Below are positions 9,621-17,825 of a DNA stretch of 64,000 bases, one piece after another (position 1 is the stretch's first letter; the number at the start of each line of letters is the position of its first letter). Source of the DNA: CAVVEC01 sp963747105 (GTDB lineage: Bacteria > Acidobacteriota > Terriglobia > Terriglobales > Acidobacteriaceae). The DNA is taken from contig CAVVEC010000016.1 in NCBI GenBank assembly GCA_963747105.1, positions 310,001 to 374,000 of the forward strand, in the 5' to 3' direction. The notes under the pieces were generated by a model. That model saw only the letters and a program-made list of their open reading frames with translations. It searched no databases and was not told the DNA's origin. Made by a program: the position numbers and the translations under genes.

Positions 9621-11584
9621 TCATCGCCCGGCTTCCGAACTTCGGGGCAACAATCTCGTGGAATTGAGGATGAATGCCAACTCTGAGGTCACGTGAATAA
9701 AGGCGGCCAGGAGCGGATTTAGGAAGCCAAGAGCTGCCATTCCGACTCCGATGCTGTCCACAACCAGCGTGCCTACAAAATTCTGCATGATGATCCCGCG
9801 ACAGCGTCGAGCAAGTCGCAGAGTTTCGACTAATTTCGAGAGATCGCTTCCGATCAAGATCACATCCGCGCTTTCCCGAGCTACATCGGTTCCCGATCCC
9901 ATGGCGATGCCGACATTGGCTTCCACCAGGGCCGGAGCGTCGTTGATTCCGTCACCGACCATCGCGACATTGCGCCCTTTGCTACGCAGCTCAGTCACCC
10001 ACTTTGCCTTTCTGCTCCGGCAGGAGTCCTCCCACCGCTTCGTCCACTCCGAGATCGTGGCCAACCGATGAAGTTGCAGCTTGTGTGTCTCCGCTCAACA
10101 GAACAGTTTTCAAACCCATTTGTCGCATCGCCGCAATCGCATTCTTGGCTTCCGGCCGCAAAACATCCGCAATTCGGATGCTCCCAAGAACTTGTCCCGC
10201 GCGAGCGACGTAGACTTCCGACGCCCCGTCCGCACCGTTACTGCTTCCGGGCAAACCCCTCGTCATACCGTGCTCCACGAGAAGCGCCAGACTACCCACA
10301 ACGATCTCCTCGCCTTCATAACTCACCCTGACTCCTCTTCCGGGCGTGTACGAGAATTCATCGGGGTCGACGAGTGGAATGGCGAGTTCCGTTGCCCGCG
10401 CCACAACTGCCTTGGCAAGAGGATGTTCGGATTTGCGCTCCGCAATGCTGGCAGCGGCGATGATCTGCCGTTCCCCGAAGCCATTGGCGGAAACGACTTC
10501 CCGGATCTGCGGCGTACCGAAAGTTAGCGTGCCGGTCTTGTCCAAAAGCACCGTGTCCACGGCGGCCAGCGCTTCCAGGTAGAGGCCTCCTTTGATGATG
10601 GCTCCCTGATGCGCCGCCCGGCCAATGGCCCCGAGGATTGCAAGAGGAGTTCCAGCTGCAATGCCGCACGCCCCAGCAACGATTACGACCGAAATGGTTG
10701 ACCTGACATTGTGAGTAATGATGAAGGTCAGAACCGCCGCCCCCAGGGCAAAATACACAAGGTAGCCCGCCAGCCGATCCGCGGTTTTCTGAATCGGAGC
10801 GCGCGACTTCTCCGCGCGTTCGACGGCTTCAATGATTCTTCCGAACGTCGTGTCGCGGCCGAGTTTCTGGGCGCCGATTTCCAGAGCGCCCGATTGATTA
10901 ATGGTTCCGGCATAGACCGCATCTCCCGGTGCTTTCTCAACCGGCATGGCTTCGCCGGTGATTGCCGCTTGTTCCACGAACGAGCGGCCGACCAAGCACA
11001 ATGCCATCCACCGGGATGTGCCCGCCCGGTTTCACGATGACCGTTTCACCAACTTGAACCTGGTCGGACGCAACTTCCACCACCTGATCATTGCGGCGGA
11101 CTGCGACGGTTCTGGGGAGAAAATCGAGAAGACTCTGGATAGCCCGCCGGCCTCTACCAACTGTGAGACCCTCCAAAACCTCGGCGGCAAGGACGAAGCC
11201 AGTGATGACCAGAGCGGTGAAGAACTCTCCAATCGCCAAAGCCGAGAGAAGAGCGATGGTCATCGAGAGTTCCATCGTCATCTTTCGTTCAACGATGTTC
11301 TCGAAAGCTTCCTTGAAAATGGGATATCCGCCGATCAACGCAGCCGCGATGCCGATTACGCTGATGTGCGGAAACGGCTCCCACAGCCGAAACCAGACCG
11401 CAGCTGCAGCCAAGGCCACAAAAGCAATGCGGGCGAGTTCAGCCCACTCCACTCCTTGACCGTGTTGTTCGTGCTCAGCGCCAGGGTCAGGTTCGTTCAG
11501 TTCTGGGGAATTCCGCGTCTCGCTGAGATGCGGAGGGTTGGCTGGGGACTTTTCGATGATGGGCGAAGAACTCATAGACGACAT
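9621..11584 (-). CDS. P1B-type heavy-metal-transporting ATPase, two frameshifts
   Basis: Stitched across frameshifts near 11000 and 10010, this is about 650 residues. It has a soluble N-terminus with GAEHEQHGQG instead of an HMA domain, then membrane helices. The actuator has ITGEAMPVEK; the phosphorylation site is DKTGTLTFG; the nucleotide domain has SEHPLAKA; the hinge has MVGDGINDAPAL; the last helices end HVTSELAFILNSTRLL. The usual CPC/SPC motif of the metal-binding helix is replaced by GACGIAAGTPLA, so the metal cannot be assigned from it. The shift at 10010 is an extra G in AAAGGCAAAG. The start may be 11584 or 11575. It is probably an exporter under the divergent Ni/Co sensor. Confidence 0.8.
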
Positions 11585-11720
11585 TCCCTCCGTGGTACGA
11601 AAGCGATATTCCAGGTAAGACTCGACCGTTTCATCTCGATCACTTCATGGCCACCTGGCACAAAACTGTGCCCTCAAGAAGCGGCGCCGCGAGAACGGAC
11701 CCGGAACAATAAAACCGATC

Positions 11721-12131
11721 TCACTCTGCGATCCGCGCAATGAGGACAGGCAGCACGGTCAACGCTGCGATAGTGGAAAACACCACCCCACCTAACATGA
11801 CGGTGGCGAATCGGCCTTGTGCTCCCGAATTTGCCCCAATCAATGCCATGGGAAGGACCGCCACAATTGCACACAGTCCAACGAGGGAAACAGCTCGAAA
11901 TTTCGCTTGAGCTCCTCGATAACATGCATTTCGAATATCGCCGGACAGCCTGCGGGCCTTGGCGATTTCAGAGGCAACCATCCAGCTCTGCACGGCAGCC
12001 AGCGCAGAAACAACACAGAAACCTGCTACCGCGCCCCGTTCAGCGTGTATGCCACGAACAAAAAGGGCGATGATGCCTCCACTAAATCCCAGAAGCACAA
12101 CCGTTATGACGAAGGCCATTCGCTGCCACAT
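11721..12131 (-). CDS. Fragment of an HME-RND metal efflux pump (CusA/CzcA-type C-terminal membrane region)
   Basis: The 136-residue product matches only the last membrane helices of CusA/CzcA-like pumps: GFSGGIIALFVRGIH, a central helix, KFRAVSLVGLCAIVAVLPMAL and ATVMLGGVVFSTIAALTVLPVLIAR. A full pump has about 1050 residues, so roughly 85 percent is missing, including the periplasmic domains and N-terminal repeat. The reading frame has its own ATG and is first after the RcnR-type operator. It could be a deletion remnant or a retained small membrane protein. It cannot act as an RND pump alone. Confidence 0.55.
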   Translation of the reverse strand: MWQRMAFVITVVLLGFSGGIIALFVRGIHAERGAVAGFCVVSALAAVQSWMVASEIAKARRLSGDIRNACYRGAQAKFRAVSLVGLCAIVAVLPMALIGANSGAQGRFATVMLGGVVFSTIAALTVLPVLIARIAE

Positions 12132-12164
12132 GATGAACTCGCGTCAAAGAATGGTTCATGATAC

Positions 12165-12180
12165 ATACCCCCATAGGTAT
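12165..12180. promoter_or_regulatory. Candidate RcnR operator (G-tract with inverted flanks)
   Basis: On the minus strand the sequence reads ATACCTATGGGGGTAT: a G5 tract flanked by TA-rich inverted ends, the architecture of RcnR/CsoR-family operators. It lies 36 bases upstream of the sensor's ATG and 34 bases upstream of the divergent RND fragment, so one repressor could control both directions. A second palindrome, ATTCG-TTTG-CGAAT at 12204-12217, overlaps the sensor start. Confidence 0.55.
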
Positions 12181-12215
12181 AGTGCAAGCTCCGGCATGAT
12201 ATCATTCGTTTGCGA

Positions 12216-12494
12216 ATGAGTCATACAATCAAGAACAAACAGAAGCTGATTTTGCGGAGCAAACGCATCCGGGGGCAATTTGAGGCTCTTGAGCGGGTCC
12301 TCGACGAGGGACGCGATTGCTCCGAGGTGTTGCAGATCATCAGCGCAGCAAGAGGGGCAGTCAACAGCCTGATGACTGAGCTCTTGGAAGGCCACATCCG
12401 GCACCATGTGCTTGACCCGAAGCGAAGACCGAATTCGGAGCAGACACTCGCGGCCGATGAGGTGATCGACATGGTGAAAACCTACCTCAGATAG
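12216..12494 (+). CDS. RcnR-type nickel/cobalt-responsive repressor (CsoR/RcnR/FrmR family)
   Basis: The all-helical protein has 92 residues. With the ATG at 12216 it begins MSHTIKNKQKL, and the ligand positions fall exactly on the RcnR fingerprint: His3, Cys35, His60 and His64 (ERVLDEGRDCSEVLQ, LLEGHIRHHV). CuI-sensing CsoR proteins have Cys-His-Cys instead, so Ni(II)/Co(II) is the expected inducer. Conserved DNA-contact residues KRIRGQ are present. The alternative TTG at 12210 would displace His3 and is disfavoured. It is divergent from the RND fragment and ATPase across a 78-base region with a candidate operator. The apo form should repress and metal binding should release DNA. Confidence 0.85.
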   Translation: MSHTIKNKQKLILRSKRIRGQFEALERVLDEGRDCSEVLQIISAARGAVNSLMTELLEGHIRHHVLDPKRRPNSEQTLAADEVIDMVKTYLR

Positions 12495-12640
12495 CGGGAC
12501 CGTGCCGTATCCTCACCGCGCTCCGCATTACGTCCCACAACCAAAACATGGATACCGAGCTGCGCCAATTTCTTGGCTGTCGCGCGACCGATTCCGCTCG
12601 TTCCTCCAGTGATAAGGGCGGTGGAAGTGTTACTTGTCAT
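12482..12640 (-). pseudogene. N-terminal remnant of a short-chain dehydrogenase
   Basis: From an ATG at 12640 the minus strand encodes a normal SDR start: MTSNTSTALITGGTSGIGRATAKKLAQ, i.e. the first strand and the TGxxxGIG NAD(P) loop, continuing to VLVVGRNAERG. After about 47 residues the homology stops and the frame ends at 12482, inside the last codons of the rcnR-like gene on the other strand. The catalytic Tyr-Lys part is absent. This looks like a recombination junction at roughly 12490. It is not part of the complete SDR at 12810. Confidence 0.7.
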
Positions 12641-12809
12641 CCGCGGCTCCCGAAACGAAACTCTCCCTACTTAGACTCACATAATCATCAGTTGCTGAAA
12701 ACTAAAAGTCTCGTAGCGGGAGATCGCCCGCCGACCAGGCCAAGGCCATCTCGCGTTCTCGGACGCCTTGGCGCGGTTCGGATTCTCCTGCTTAATGTTT
12801 GCTGCTTCT

Positions 12810-13643
12810 TCACTTCGTCTCAAAATCGGTGGAGACGCTGAGTTTCTTCCAAATTCGTGCTTCCTCTAATCGCGCAAGATCATTCTTCTCCGCGGCGGCG
12901 TACGCATCGCTGCCGAGCAAGAGTCGCAACGGAGGGTTCCGTTCTTGCGTCAACTGGACGATCGCCTGAGCTGCCTTTTTGGGGTCACCAGGCTGCTTGC
13001 CGTTGTAGTTCCGCTGAAATCTTGCGGTAGCTCCAACCGTCGAATCGTATTCAGGATGACCTTCGCTAAGTTCGGTGGAACTGCCCGCGAAGTCTGTGCG
13101 AAAGCCACCGGGTTCAACGATGGTGACCTTGATGCCGAGCGGTGCCACTTCGCGCGAAAGCACCTCGGAGAAGCCTTCGACACCCCACTTCGCCGCCGAA
13201 TAAGGCCCACGTCCCGGAGGGCCAATCCTTCCGCCCACCGATGAAAACTGAATGAACTGGCCTGCTTTCTTTTCGCGAAAACACCTAAGAGCTGCCTTCG
13301 TCACAATAATCGTTCCAAAGAGGTTCGTTTCGATCTGTGCCCGGAATTCCGATAGAGGCGTGTCTTCGACAGACGAAAGATTGCCATATCCCGCATTGTT
13401 AATGACCACATCCAGCGAGCCAAATACATCGACCGCCGCCATTACCGCGTTTGCTGCTGCTGCTTCGTCGGTCACATCCATTGCGAAGAGCTTGACCTGA
13501 TCTCCATATCGTTCCGACAGATCAGCCAGCGACTTAATGTCCCGAGCTGTCGCCAACACTTTATTGCCCGCAGCGAGGCCCGCTTCAACAATTGCATGAC
13601 CCAGACCACGAGAGCTGCCGGTGACTAACCATACCTGCGCCAT
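12810..13643 (-). CDS. Short-chain dehydrogenase/reductase (classical SDR)
   Basis: The intact 277-residue protein has the N-terminal cofactor loop TGSSRGLGHA (about residues 8-17), the NNAGYG motif near residue 88, and an active site with Ser in FSSVGGRIG and Tyr-Lys in YSAAKWG. A basic residue after the second strand (TARDIKSL) favours NADP(H). The substrate is unknown. Classical SDRs of this subgroup are often annotated only as oxidoreductases. It is transcribed towards the truncated SDR remnant but is a different protein. Its start overlaps no other gene. Confidence 0.85.
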   Translation of the reverse strand: MAQVWLVTGSSRGLGHAIVEAGLAAGNKVLATARDIKSLADLSERYGDQVKLFAMDVTDEAAAANAVMAAVDVFGSLDVVINNAGYGNLSSVEDTPLSEFRAQIETNLFGTIIVTKAALRCFREKKAGQFIQFSSVGGRIGPPGRGPYSAAKWGVEGFSEVLSREVAPLGIKVTIVEPGGFRTDFAGSSTELSEGHPEYDSTVGATARFQRNYNGKQPGDPKKAAQAIVQLTQERNPPLRLLLGSDAYAAAEKNDLARLEEARIWKKLSVSTDFETK

Positions 13644-14050
13644 TCATCCTCCTCTATCAAGCCACCGCCCGGATATTCTGGAGAAGCTTCTCAAACTCAG
13701 GATTGGATGCGCAATGGGTATACGAAAGGACTTGTCACTGATCAGTTCTTTTTCGGTGGGTTTCGATGGGTTTGATAAGTCCGGAGCCCTTATCTTTAAC
13801 AATGCGCCGAGCCGCGCCCTTAGATTTCCAGGAGCTCGCAAGAGCCAGCGGTGTGGCAAGACAGTCACTCGCTCACTCTCGAACTCAAAGGGTCGCCCTG
13901 AGGTCTGAAGATTCTGCTGCAAAGAATTGGAAGATTCTGATGCGGCGAAACAGCGATCGCCCGGCCTGTGTCACGACAAGGCAGAGGCAAGACGCCGAAA
14001 TCATCTCTCCTACACGATGATACCGCCTGCTACTGGTGTCCTCCGCTCTG
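13644..14050. other. Intergenic stretch with no supported gene
   Basis: About 400 bases between two minus-strand genes. Frames here are short and lack family motifs. A minus-strand tail reading NPEFEKLLQNIRAVA before a stop, close to 13660, resembles the end of an eroded gene, but it is too short to call. Confidence 0.4.
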
Positions 14051-14629
14051 CTATTGTGAGGCGCCGAAAAGAATCGGGCTCACCATGGTTTCAATCCTGG
14101 CGGCCATCTCCTCGGCGGGGACACGGTTCGGAGACTGAAACCAGCGGCGCGCGGCTCCAAAAACGGCCCAGGCAGCGGTGGTCGCGGGTAGTGACGCGTC
14201 CTCACCGGGAGCCATCCCATGATGGGCAAGTCCTTCCTTGAACATATCCTCAACGATAGGAATGATCGAGCCTTCGAGCGCCATCCGCGACAACTGAGTG
14301 GGACAGCCTGTGCTCTCCGCAAGATAGTCGCAGACGCCGAGTGCAATGGCGCGCAATGCTCCATTGCAGTCGGTAAAGGTGATGCTGCGGCGCTCGATCA
14401 GATCGCGGAAACGGGATGCGGTCATGGCTTGGAGCAGCGCGTTCTTGTCGGGATAGTGCAGGTAAAAGGTGGCCCGGTTCAACGTGGCCTCGTCAGCGAC
14501 CTCCTGCACAGAGATGTCTTCGAACTCCTTTTTCATCAACAACCTGGCAAGCGCTTCCATGAGCATACGGCGGCTGCGCAGGATGCGCGGATCGGTCGTT
14601 TCGGTCCCGGGTTGGAGAAGCTGGGCCAT
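14051..14629 (-). CDS. TetR-family transcriptional regulator
   Basis: The protein has 192 residues. The N-terminal helix-turn-helix lies at about residues 14-62 (RILRSRRMLMEALARLL ... SVQEVADEATLNRATFYLHYPDKNALL), with the typical FY.HY.dK signature. The C-terminal ligand-binding domain is variable. It is divergent from the azoreductase gene with about 110 bases between them containing a palindrome, so it most likely represses azoR-doxX-pirin and itself. The inducer is probably a small electrophile or quinone-like compound, inferred from the target genes. Confidence 0.85.
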   Translation of the reverse strand: MAQLLQPGTETTDPRILRSRRMLMEALARLLMKKEFEDISVQEVADEATLNRATFYLHYPDKNALLQAMTASRFRDLIERRSITFTDCNGALRAIALGVCDYLAESTGCPTQLSRMALEGSIIPIVEDMFKEGLAHHGMAPGEDASLPATTAAWAVFGAARRWFQSPNRVPAEEMAARIETMVSPILFGASQ

Positions 14630-14693
14630 TTCTATATTGATGAAAGCATACCTGTTTATAGACCAAAGCGACAGTTGTTTATTTTCTTTGAAT

Positions 14694-14705
14694 CGACATG
14701 TGTCG
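14694..14705. promoter_or_regulatory. Candidate TetR operator palindrome
   Basis: CGACA-TG-TGTCG is a palindrome with a 2-base centre in the divergent region, 36 bases before the azoreductase ATG. A half-site-like CATATGTCG follows, and TGTTTA occurs twice (14653, 14676). Confidence 0.35.
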
Positions 14706-14740
14706 TCTAGTAATCATATGTCGTGCAGGAGGAATTCTCA

Positions 14741-15367
14741 ATGTCAACGCTGCTTCACATCGATTCCAGCCCGCTCTACGGTCGGTCAGTCTCGCGTGAA
14801 CTGACGGCTGCGTTCGTGACCCAATGGAGGGCGGCGCACCCGGATGGAAAGGTCATTTACCGCGACCTCAACGCAACGGCCATGCCGCCAATCAATGCGG
14901 AATGGGTCGGTGCCGTCTACACGCCGGAAGCAGCGCGCACACCGCAGCAGAAGGAATTGCTTTCGCTCTCCGACTCTCTGCTCGCCGAATTGGAGCAGGC
15001 CGATGAGTACGTCATCGGAGTGCCAATGCATAACTTTGGCGTGCCCTCGGTGCTCAAGCTATGGATCGACCAGATTGCGCGTGTCGGCAGGACCTTTTCC
15101 TACAGTGAGAAAGGGCCGAAGGGCCTGATCACCGGCAAGAAGGCGACCTTCATCATCGCAACCGGCGGGATCTACGACGCGCAGACGCGGATGGCCTCAT
15201 TCAATTTCGTGGAGCCGTATCTGCGGTCCGTCTTTGGTTTTCTTGGCGTGACAGACGCGACCTTCCTGACCGCAGGTGGGACCAGCGCGCTGAACCAGGG
15301 GAAGGACCGGAACACATTTCTCGCACCCCACCTTCAAGCCGTGCAGACGCACGCGCAGACCTTCTAA
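14741..15367 (+). CDS. azoR: FMN-dependent NADH-azoreductase (AzoR/AcpD family)
   Basis: The 208-residue flavodoxin-like protein begins at the ATG at 14741, preceded by AGGAGGAATTC. It opens with STLLHIDSSPLYGRSVSRELTAAFV, the phosphate-binding loop of AzoR. The conserved phrases VIGVPMHNFGVPSVLKLWIDQIARVGRTF and IIATGGIYD bind FMN and form the active site. The enzyme reduces quinones and azo compounds with NAD(P)H in the cytosol. It heads a plus-strand set with a DoxX-like membrane protein and a pirin N-terminal protein, all opposite a TetR regulator, which suggests an electrophile or quinone stress response. Confidence 0.88.
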   Translation: MSTLLHIDSSPLYGRSVSRELTAAFVTQWRAAHPDGKVIYRDLNATAMPPINAEWVGAVYTPEAARTPQQKELLSLSDSLLAELEQADEYVIGVPMHNFGVPSVLKLWIDQIARVGRTFSYSEKGPKGLITGKKATFIIATGGIYDAQTRMASFNFVEPYLRSVFGFLGVTDATFLTAGGTSALNQGKDRNTFLAPHLQAVQTHAQTF

Positions 15368-15379
15368 GAGAGGACACTT

Positions 15380-15772
15380 ATGAAAACTACTTCAATTGTT
15401 GCTCGCTATTTACTGGGCCTGATGTTTACGGTCTTTGGGTTGAACGGATATCTCAACTTTATCCACCAGCCGCCGCCCACGAATCCGCTGGCGTTGCAGT
15501 TTTTTGGCGCCATCGTCGCATCGCACTTTGCCGCGTTCTTCTTCGCGGGGCAGGTGTTTGGTGGGCTGTTGCTGCTCTTCGGCCGATTCGTGCCACTTGC
15601 GCTGACACTGCTGGCTGCAGAGCTCTACAACATCCTGGCGTTTCACCTGACGATGTCACCGGGCACCATCGCGCCTGCGCTGGTCGCTTGCGTGTTGTGG
15701 ATTCTGGTTTTCCTGCAGTACCGCGAAAGTTTCAAGGGTATATTCAGCGCGAAGGCTGCGACGCAGGCATGA
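15380..15772 (+). CDS. DoxX-like integral membrane protein
   Basis: The protein has 130 residues with four predicted membrane helices (about 8-25, 45-70, 75-93, 98-118). The beginning ARYLLGLMFTVFGLNGYLNF matches DoxX-related proteins. A good ribosome site (AGAGAGGACACTT) precedes the ATG 12 bases after the azoreductase stop, so the two are co-transcribed. DoxX-like proteins are linked with redox and oxidative stress in several bacteria; the biochemical role is not established. Confidence 0.75.
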   Translation: MKTTSIVARYLLGLMFTVFGLNGYLNFIHQPPPTNPLALQFFGAIVASHFAAFFFAGQVFGGLLLLFGRFVPLALTLLAAELYNILAFHLTMSPGTIAPALVACVLWILVFLQYRESFKGIFSAKAATQA

Positions 15773-15905
15773 ATTGCGTCCCAGTATTACGGGCACGGTG
15801 CCTCCGTGTTGAGTGCATGGTCGGCGACACGGCACTCGAATGGCGCAAGCGCCCGTTCAGCAAGCGTTTTGAGTGAACAGGGAGTTGATTTCAGAAGGAG
15901 AAGAC

Positions 15906-16304
15906 ATGTCGCAACAACGCAGTATCAGTCGCGTGGTTAACGTTCCTCCAGCGGCACCTGGATTCGTCGGTCCGGGACATCTAGCTGCGCCTGTCGTGTC
16001 TCCCGAAAACTTCGAGATGAACGATCCCTTCATCTTGTTGATGGACGATCATCTTGACATTGGCGACCGGCCAGTTGGTGGTCCTCACCCGCATGCAGGT
16101 TTTGAAACCGTGACTCTCATTCTCGACGGCGCGATCTTTGACCGCGATGAGGGCGGCACACTCAACGCCGGCGAAGTGCAGTGGATGACCGCGGGCAGCG
16201 GCATTATTCACAGCGAAGACGTCAGGACCAAAGGAAAGGTCCGCCTGCTTCAGCTGTGGCTTAACAAGCTGGTGGTAGATCGTCCGGAATGCACACGGCC
16301 CTAG
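15906..16304 (+). CDS. Pirin-like protein, N-terminal cupin domain only
   Basis: The product has 132 residues from the ATG at 15906 (GAAGGAGAAG just upstream). It matches the N-terminal half of pirin: DDHLDIGDRPVGGPHPHAGFETVTLILDG contains the metal-binding His pair, and AGSGIIHSE the third His. Pirins have about 280-300 residues; here homology ends at LLQLWLN and the frame stops 15 codons later, so the C-terminal cupin is missing. I found no continuation in other frames, which argues for a true deletion. The catalytic metal site is complete, so some quercetinase or sensor activity cannot be excluded. Confidence 0.7.
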   Translation: MSQQRSISRVVNVPPAAPGFVGPGHLAAPVVSPENFEMNDPFILLMDDHLDIGDRPVGGPHPHAGFETVTLILDGAIFDRDEGGTLNAGEVQWMTAGSGIIHSEDVRTKGKVRLLQLWLNKLVVDRPECTRP

Positions 16305-16354
16305 CAGACTGATTCACTTTTCTCAAGTTCCTGAACCATGGTTCTCCAAGACTC

Positions 16355-17464
16355 TCATGTGACCTTGGCGAGCGAATAGCTTGTGCTGCGCCCACCTTCG
16401 GGATTTCGCGCTAGGATGCCGCGTTCAACAAGTGCGGCAATGTCACGCAATGCCGTGTCGTGCGAACATTTCGCGAGCTTCCCGTATTTCATGGTAGTGA
16501 GCTTCCCCTCGAAGCCATCGAGCAATCGGTTAACAACAAGCCTCTGTCGTTCATTCAGCAGAGCGCCCCCGAAGGTCTCCCAAAAGTGCGCTTTGGAGAG
16601 CACGCTTCCGAGGATAGATTGTGCTCCTGCGATGGCACGCCCCAGGCATCCCAAGAACCAATCCATCCAGGGCGTGATGTCCATCGTCGCTTTCTGCGTC
16701 CGCTCAAGAATGTCGTAGTAGTCTGCACGCTCTTGCCTGATCTGGGACGACATGCTGTAGAACCGTTGCGAGCTTTGTTCGGATCGCGCGAGGGCCATAT
16801 CGGCAATAGCTCGCGCGATCCGACCGTTGCCGTCCTCGAACGGGTGGATAGAGACGAACCACAGATGCGCGAGCCCTGCCTTTACTACCCAATCGTCTGC
16901 AGTGTTTCCATTGAACCAATCGAGGAAAGTCCCCATCTCCGGGTCCAGTCGTTTCGCGGCCGGTGCTTCGAAGTGAACACGCTGTTTGCCCATCGGCCCC
17001 GAAACCAGCTGCATTGGATCTCCACTGTCATCTCGCCAGGCTCCGACCTTAATCCGCCTCATACCGCTGCGTCCTGTCGGGAACAGGGAGGCATGCCACG
17101 CGAACAACCGTTCTGAAGTAAGCGGCTGATCATAGTGACGCGTTGCGTCCAACATCATTTCAACAACTCCCTCCACGTTCCGATCCACGGCTTTAAGGCT
17201 CCCGATGTCCATGCCGAGGCGGCGCGCGATCGAGGAACGGACCTGCTCCGCGTCCAGCTTTTCTCCCTCGATTTCGCTGCTTTTGAGTACGTCCTCCGTG
17301 AGGGTGCGTAGCACGGCTTCCTGACGTAGCTTGAAACCTAGAGTTTCCATGCGCCCTAGCAATCGGCCTTGCTCGTGCCGGACGCTTGCCAGCCGCCCTG
17401 ACAAGCGTTCGCGGTTCCACCGAAAGCGGGGCCAATCTTCATGGGTATGGATATACCCAGCCAT
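16355..17464 (-). CDS. Fic-domain protein (probable AMP-transferase) with N-terminal inhibitory helix and C-terminal winged helix
   Basis: The protein has 369 residues from the ATG at 17464 (AAGAGG is well placed; a GTG at 17473 is possible). Residues 1-90 form a DUF4172-like N-terminus (GYIHTHEDWPRFRW) and carry SSEIEG at about 62-67, the (S/T)xxxE(G/N) inhibitory motif, so this is a self-inhibited class II Fic protein. The catalytic motif HPFEDGNGRIAR begins at His207. The C-terminus (about 295-369) resembles a winged helix. It should transfer AMP to a protein target when the inhibitory Glu is displaced. No antitoxin-like partner adjoins it. Five short repeats overlap its 5' end. Confidence 0.85.
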   Translation of the reverse strand: MAGYIHTHEDWPRFRWNRERLSGRLASVRHEQGRLLGRMETLGFKLRQEAVLRTLTEDVLKSSEIEGEKLDAEQVRSSIARRLGMDIGSLKAVDRNVEGVVEMMLDATRHYDQPLTSERLFAWHASLFPTGRSGMRRIKVGAWRDDSGDPMQLVSGPMGKQRVHFEAPAAKRLDPEMGTFLDWFNGNTADDWVVKAGLAHLWFVSIHPFEDGNGRIARAIADMALARSEQSSQRFYSMSSQIRQERADYYDILERTQKATMDITPWMDWFLGCLGRAIAGAQSILGSVLSKAHFWETFGGALLNERQRLVVNRLLDGFEGKLTTMKYGKLAKCSHDTALRDIAALVERGILARNPEGGRSTSYSLAKVT

Positions 17465-17563
17465 TCTACGCACCTCTTGCGTAGATTATAGCGGACATTC
17501 GACGCATGCGGCAAATATTCAACCCTTAATTGTGCGTCGAATATTGGCGACATTCGACGCATG
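17462..17563. repeat. Five copies of an ATTC(G/T)ACGCA-like motif at the fic 5' end
   Basis: ATTCTACGCA at 17463 and its inverted variant TGCGTAGATT at 17479 flank the ribosome site. CATTCGACGCATG at 17497, inverted GTGCGTCGAATA at 17532 and CATTCGACGCATG at 17551 follow. Copies occur in both orientations within 100 bases, typical of an operator array. The Fic winged-helix domain is a candidate binder. Confidence 0.65.
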
Positions 17564-17744
17564 GCTTCGCCGCCAGTCATCCGAGATAAGAACCGGATGC
17601 GCTAATGAGCGCCCGTCCGGGTATGTACGGGGGGGTACCACGCGAGTGGTATCCTACCGTGATCTCACAACCATGCCCCCGTGGGGGTTCTGAGTGAAAT
17701 CGCTGCTTGCGACAGTTATCGTGATCCCACCTTCCGCGTGATGC

Positions 17745-17777
17745 AAAAGAAAAGCCGCCCAACATCCATCGGGCGGC
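17745..17777 (-). terminator. Rho-independent terminator of the secreted-protein gene
   Basis: On the minus strand GCCGCCC and GGGCGGC form a 7-bp GC stem with a 10-base loop, followed directly by TTTTCTTTT. It lies about 50 bases after the stop at 17826. Confidence 0.85.
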
Positions 17778-17825
17778 ATCTTCGGTCTGTTTGAAGGTTG
17801 AAATGAAACGCGCCTCGACACAAAG

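Noticed and set aside
12548..12841. Plus-strand 97-codon open frame
   Set aside because: It is antisense to the SDR remnant and the end of the complete SDR, with low-complexity composition.
17462..17563. Short CRISPR-like array
   Set aside because: Copies alternate orientation, are only about 10 bases long and are unevenly spaced; there is no cas gene.
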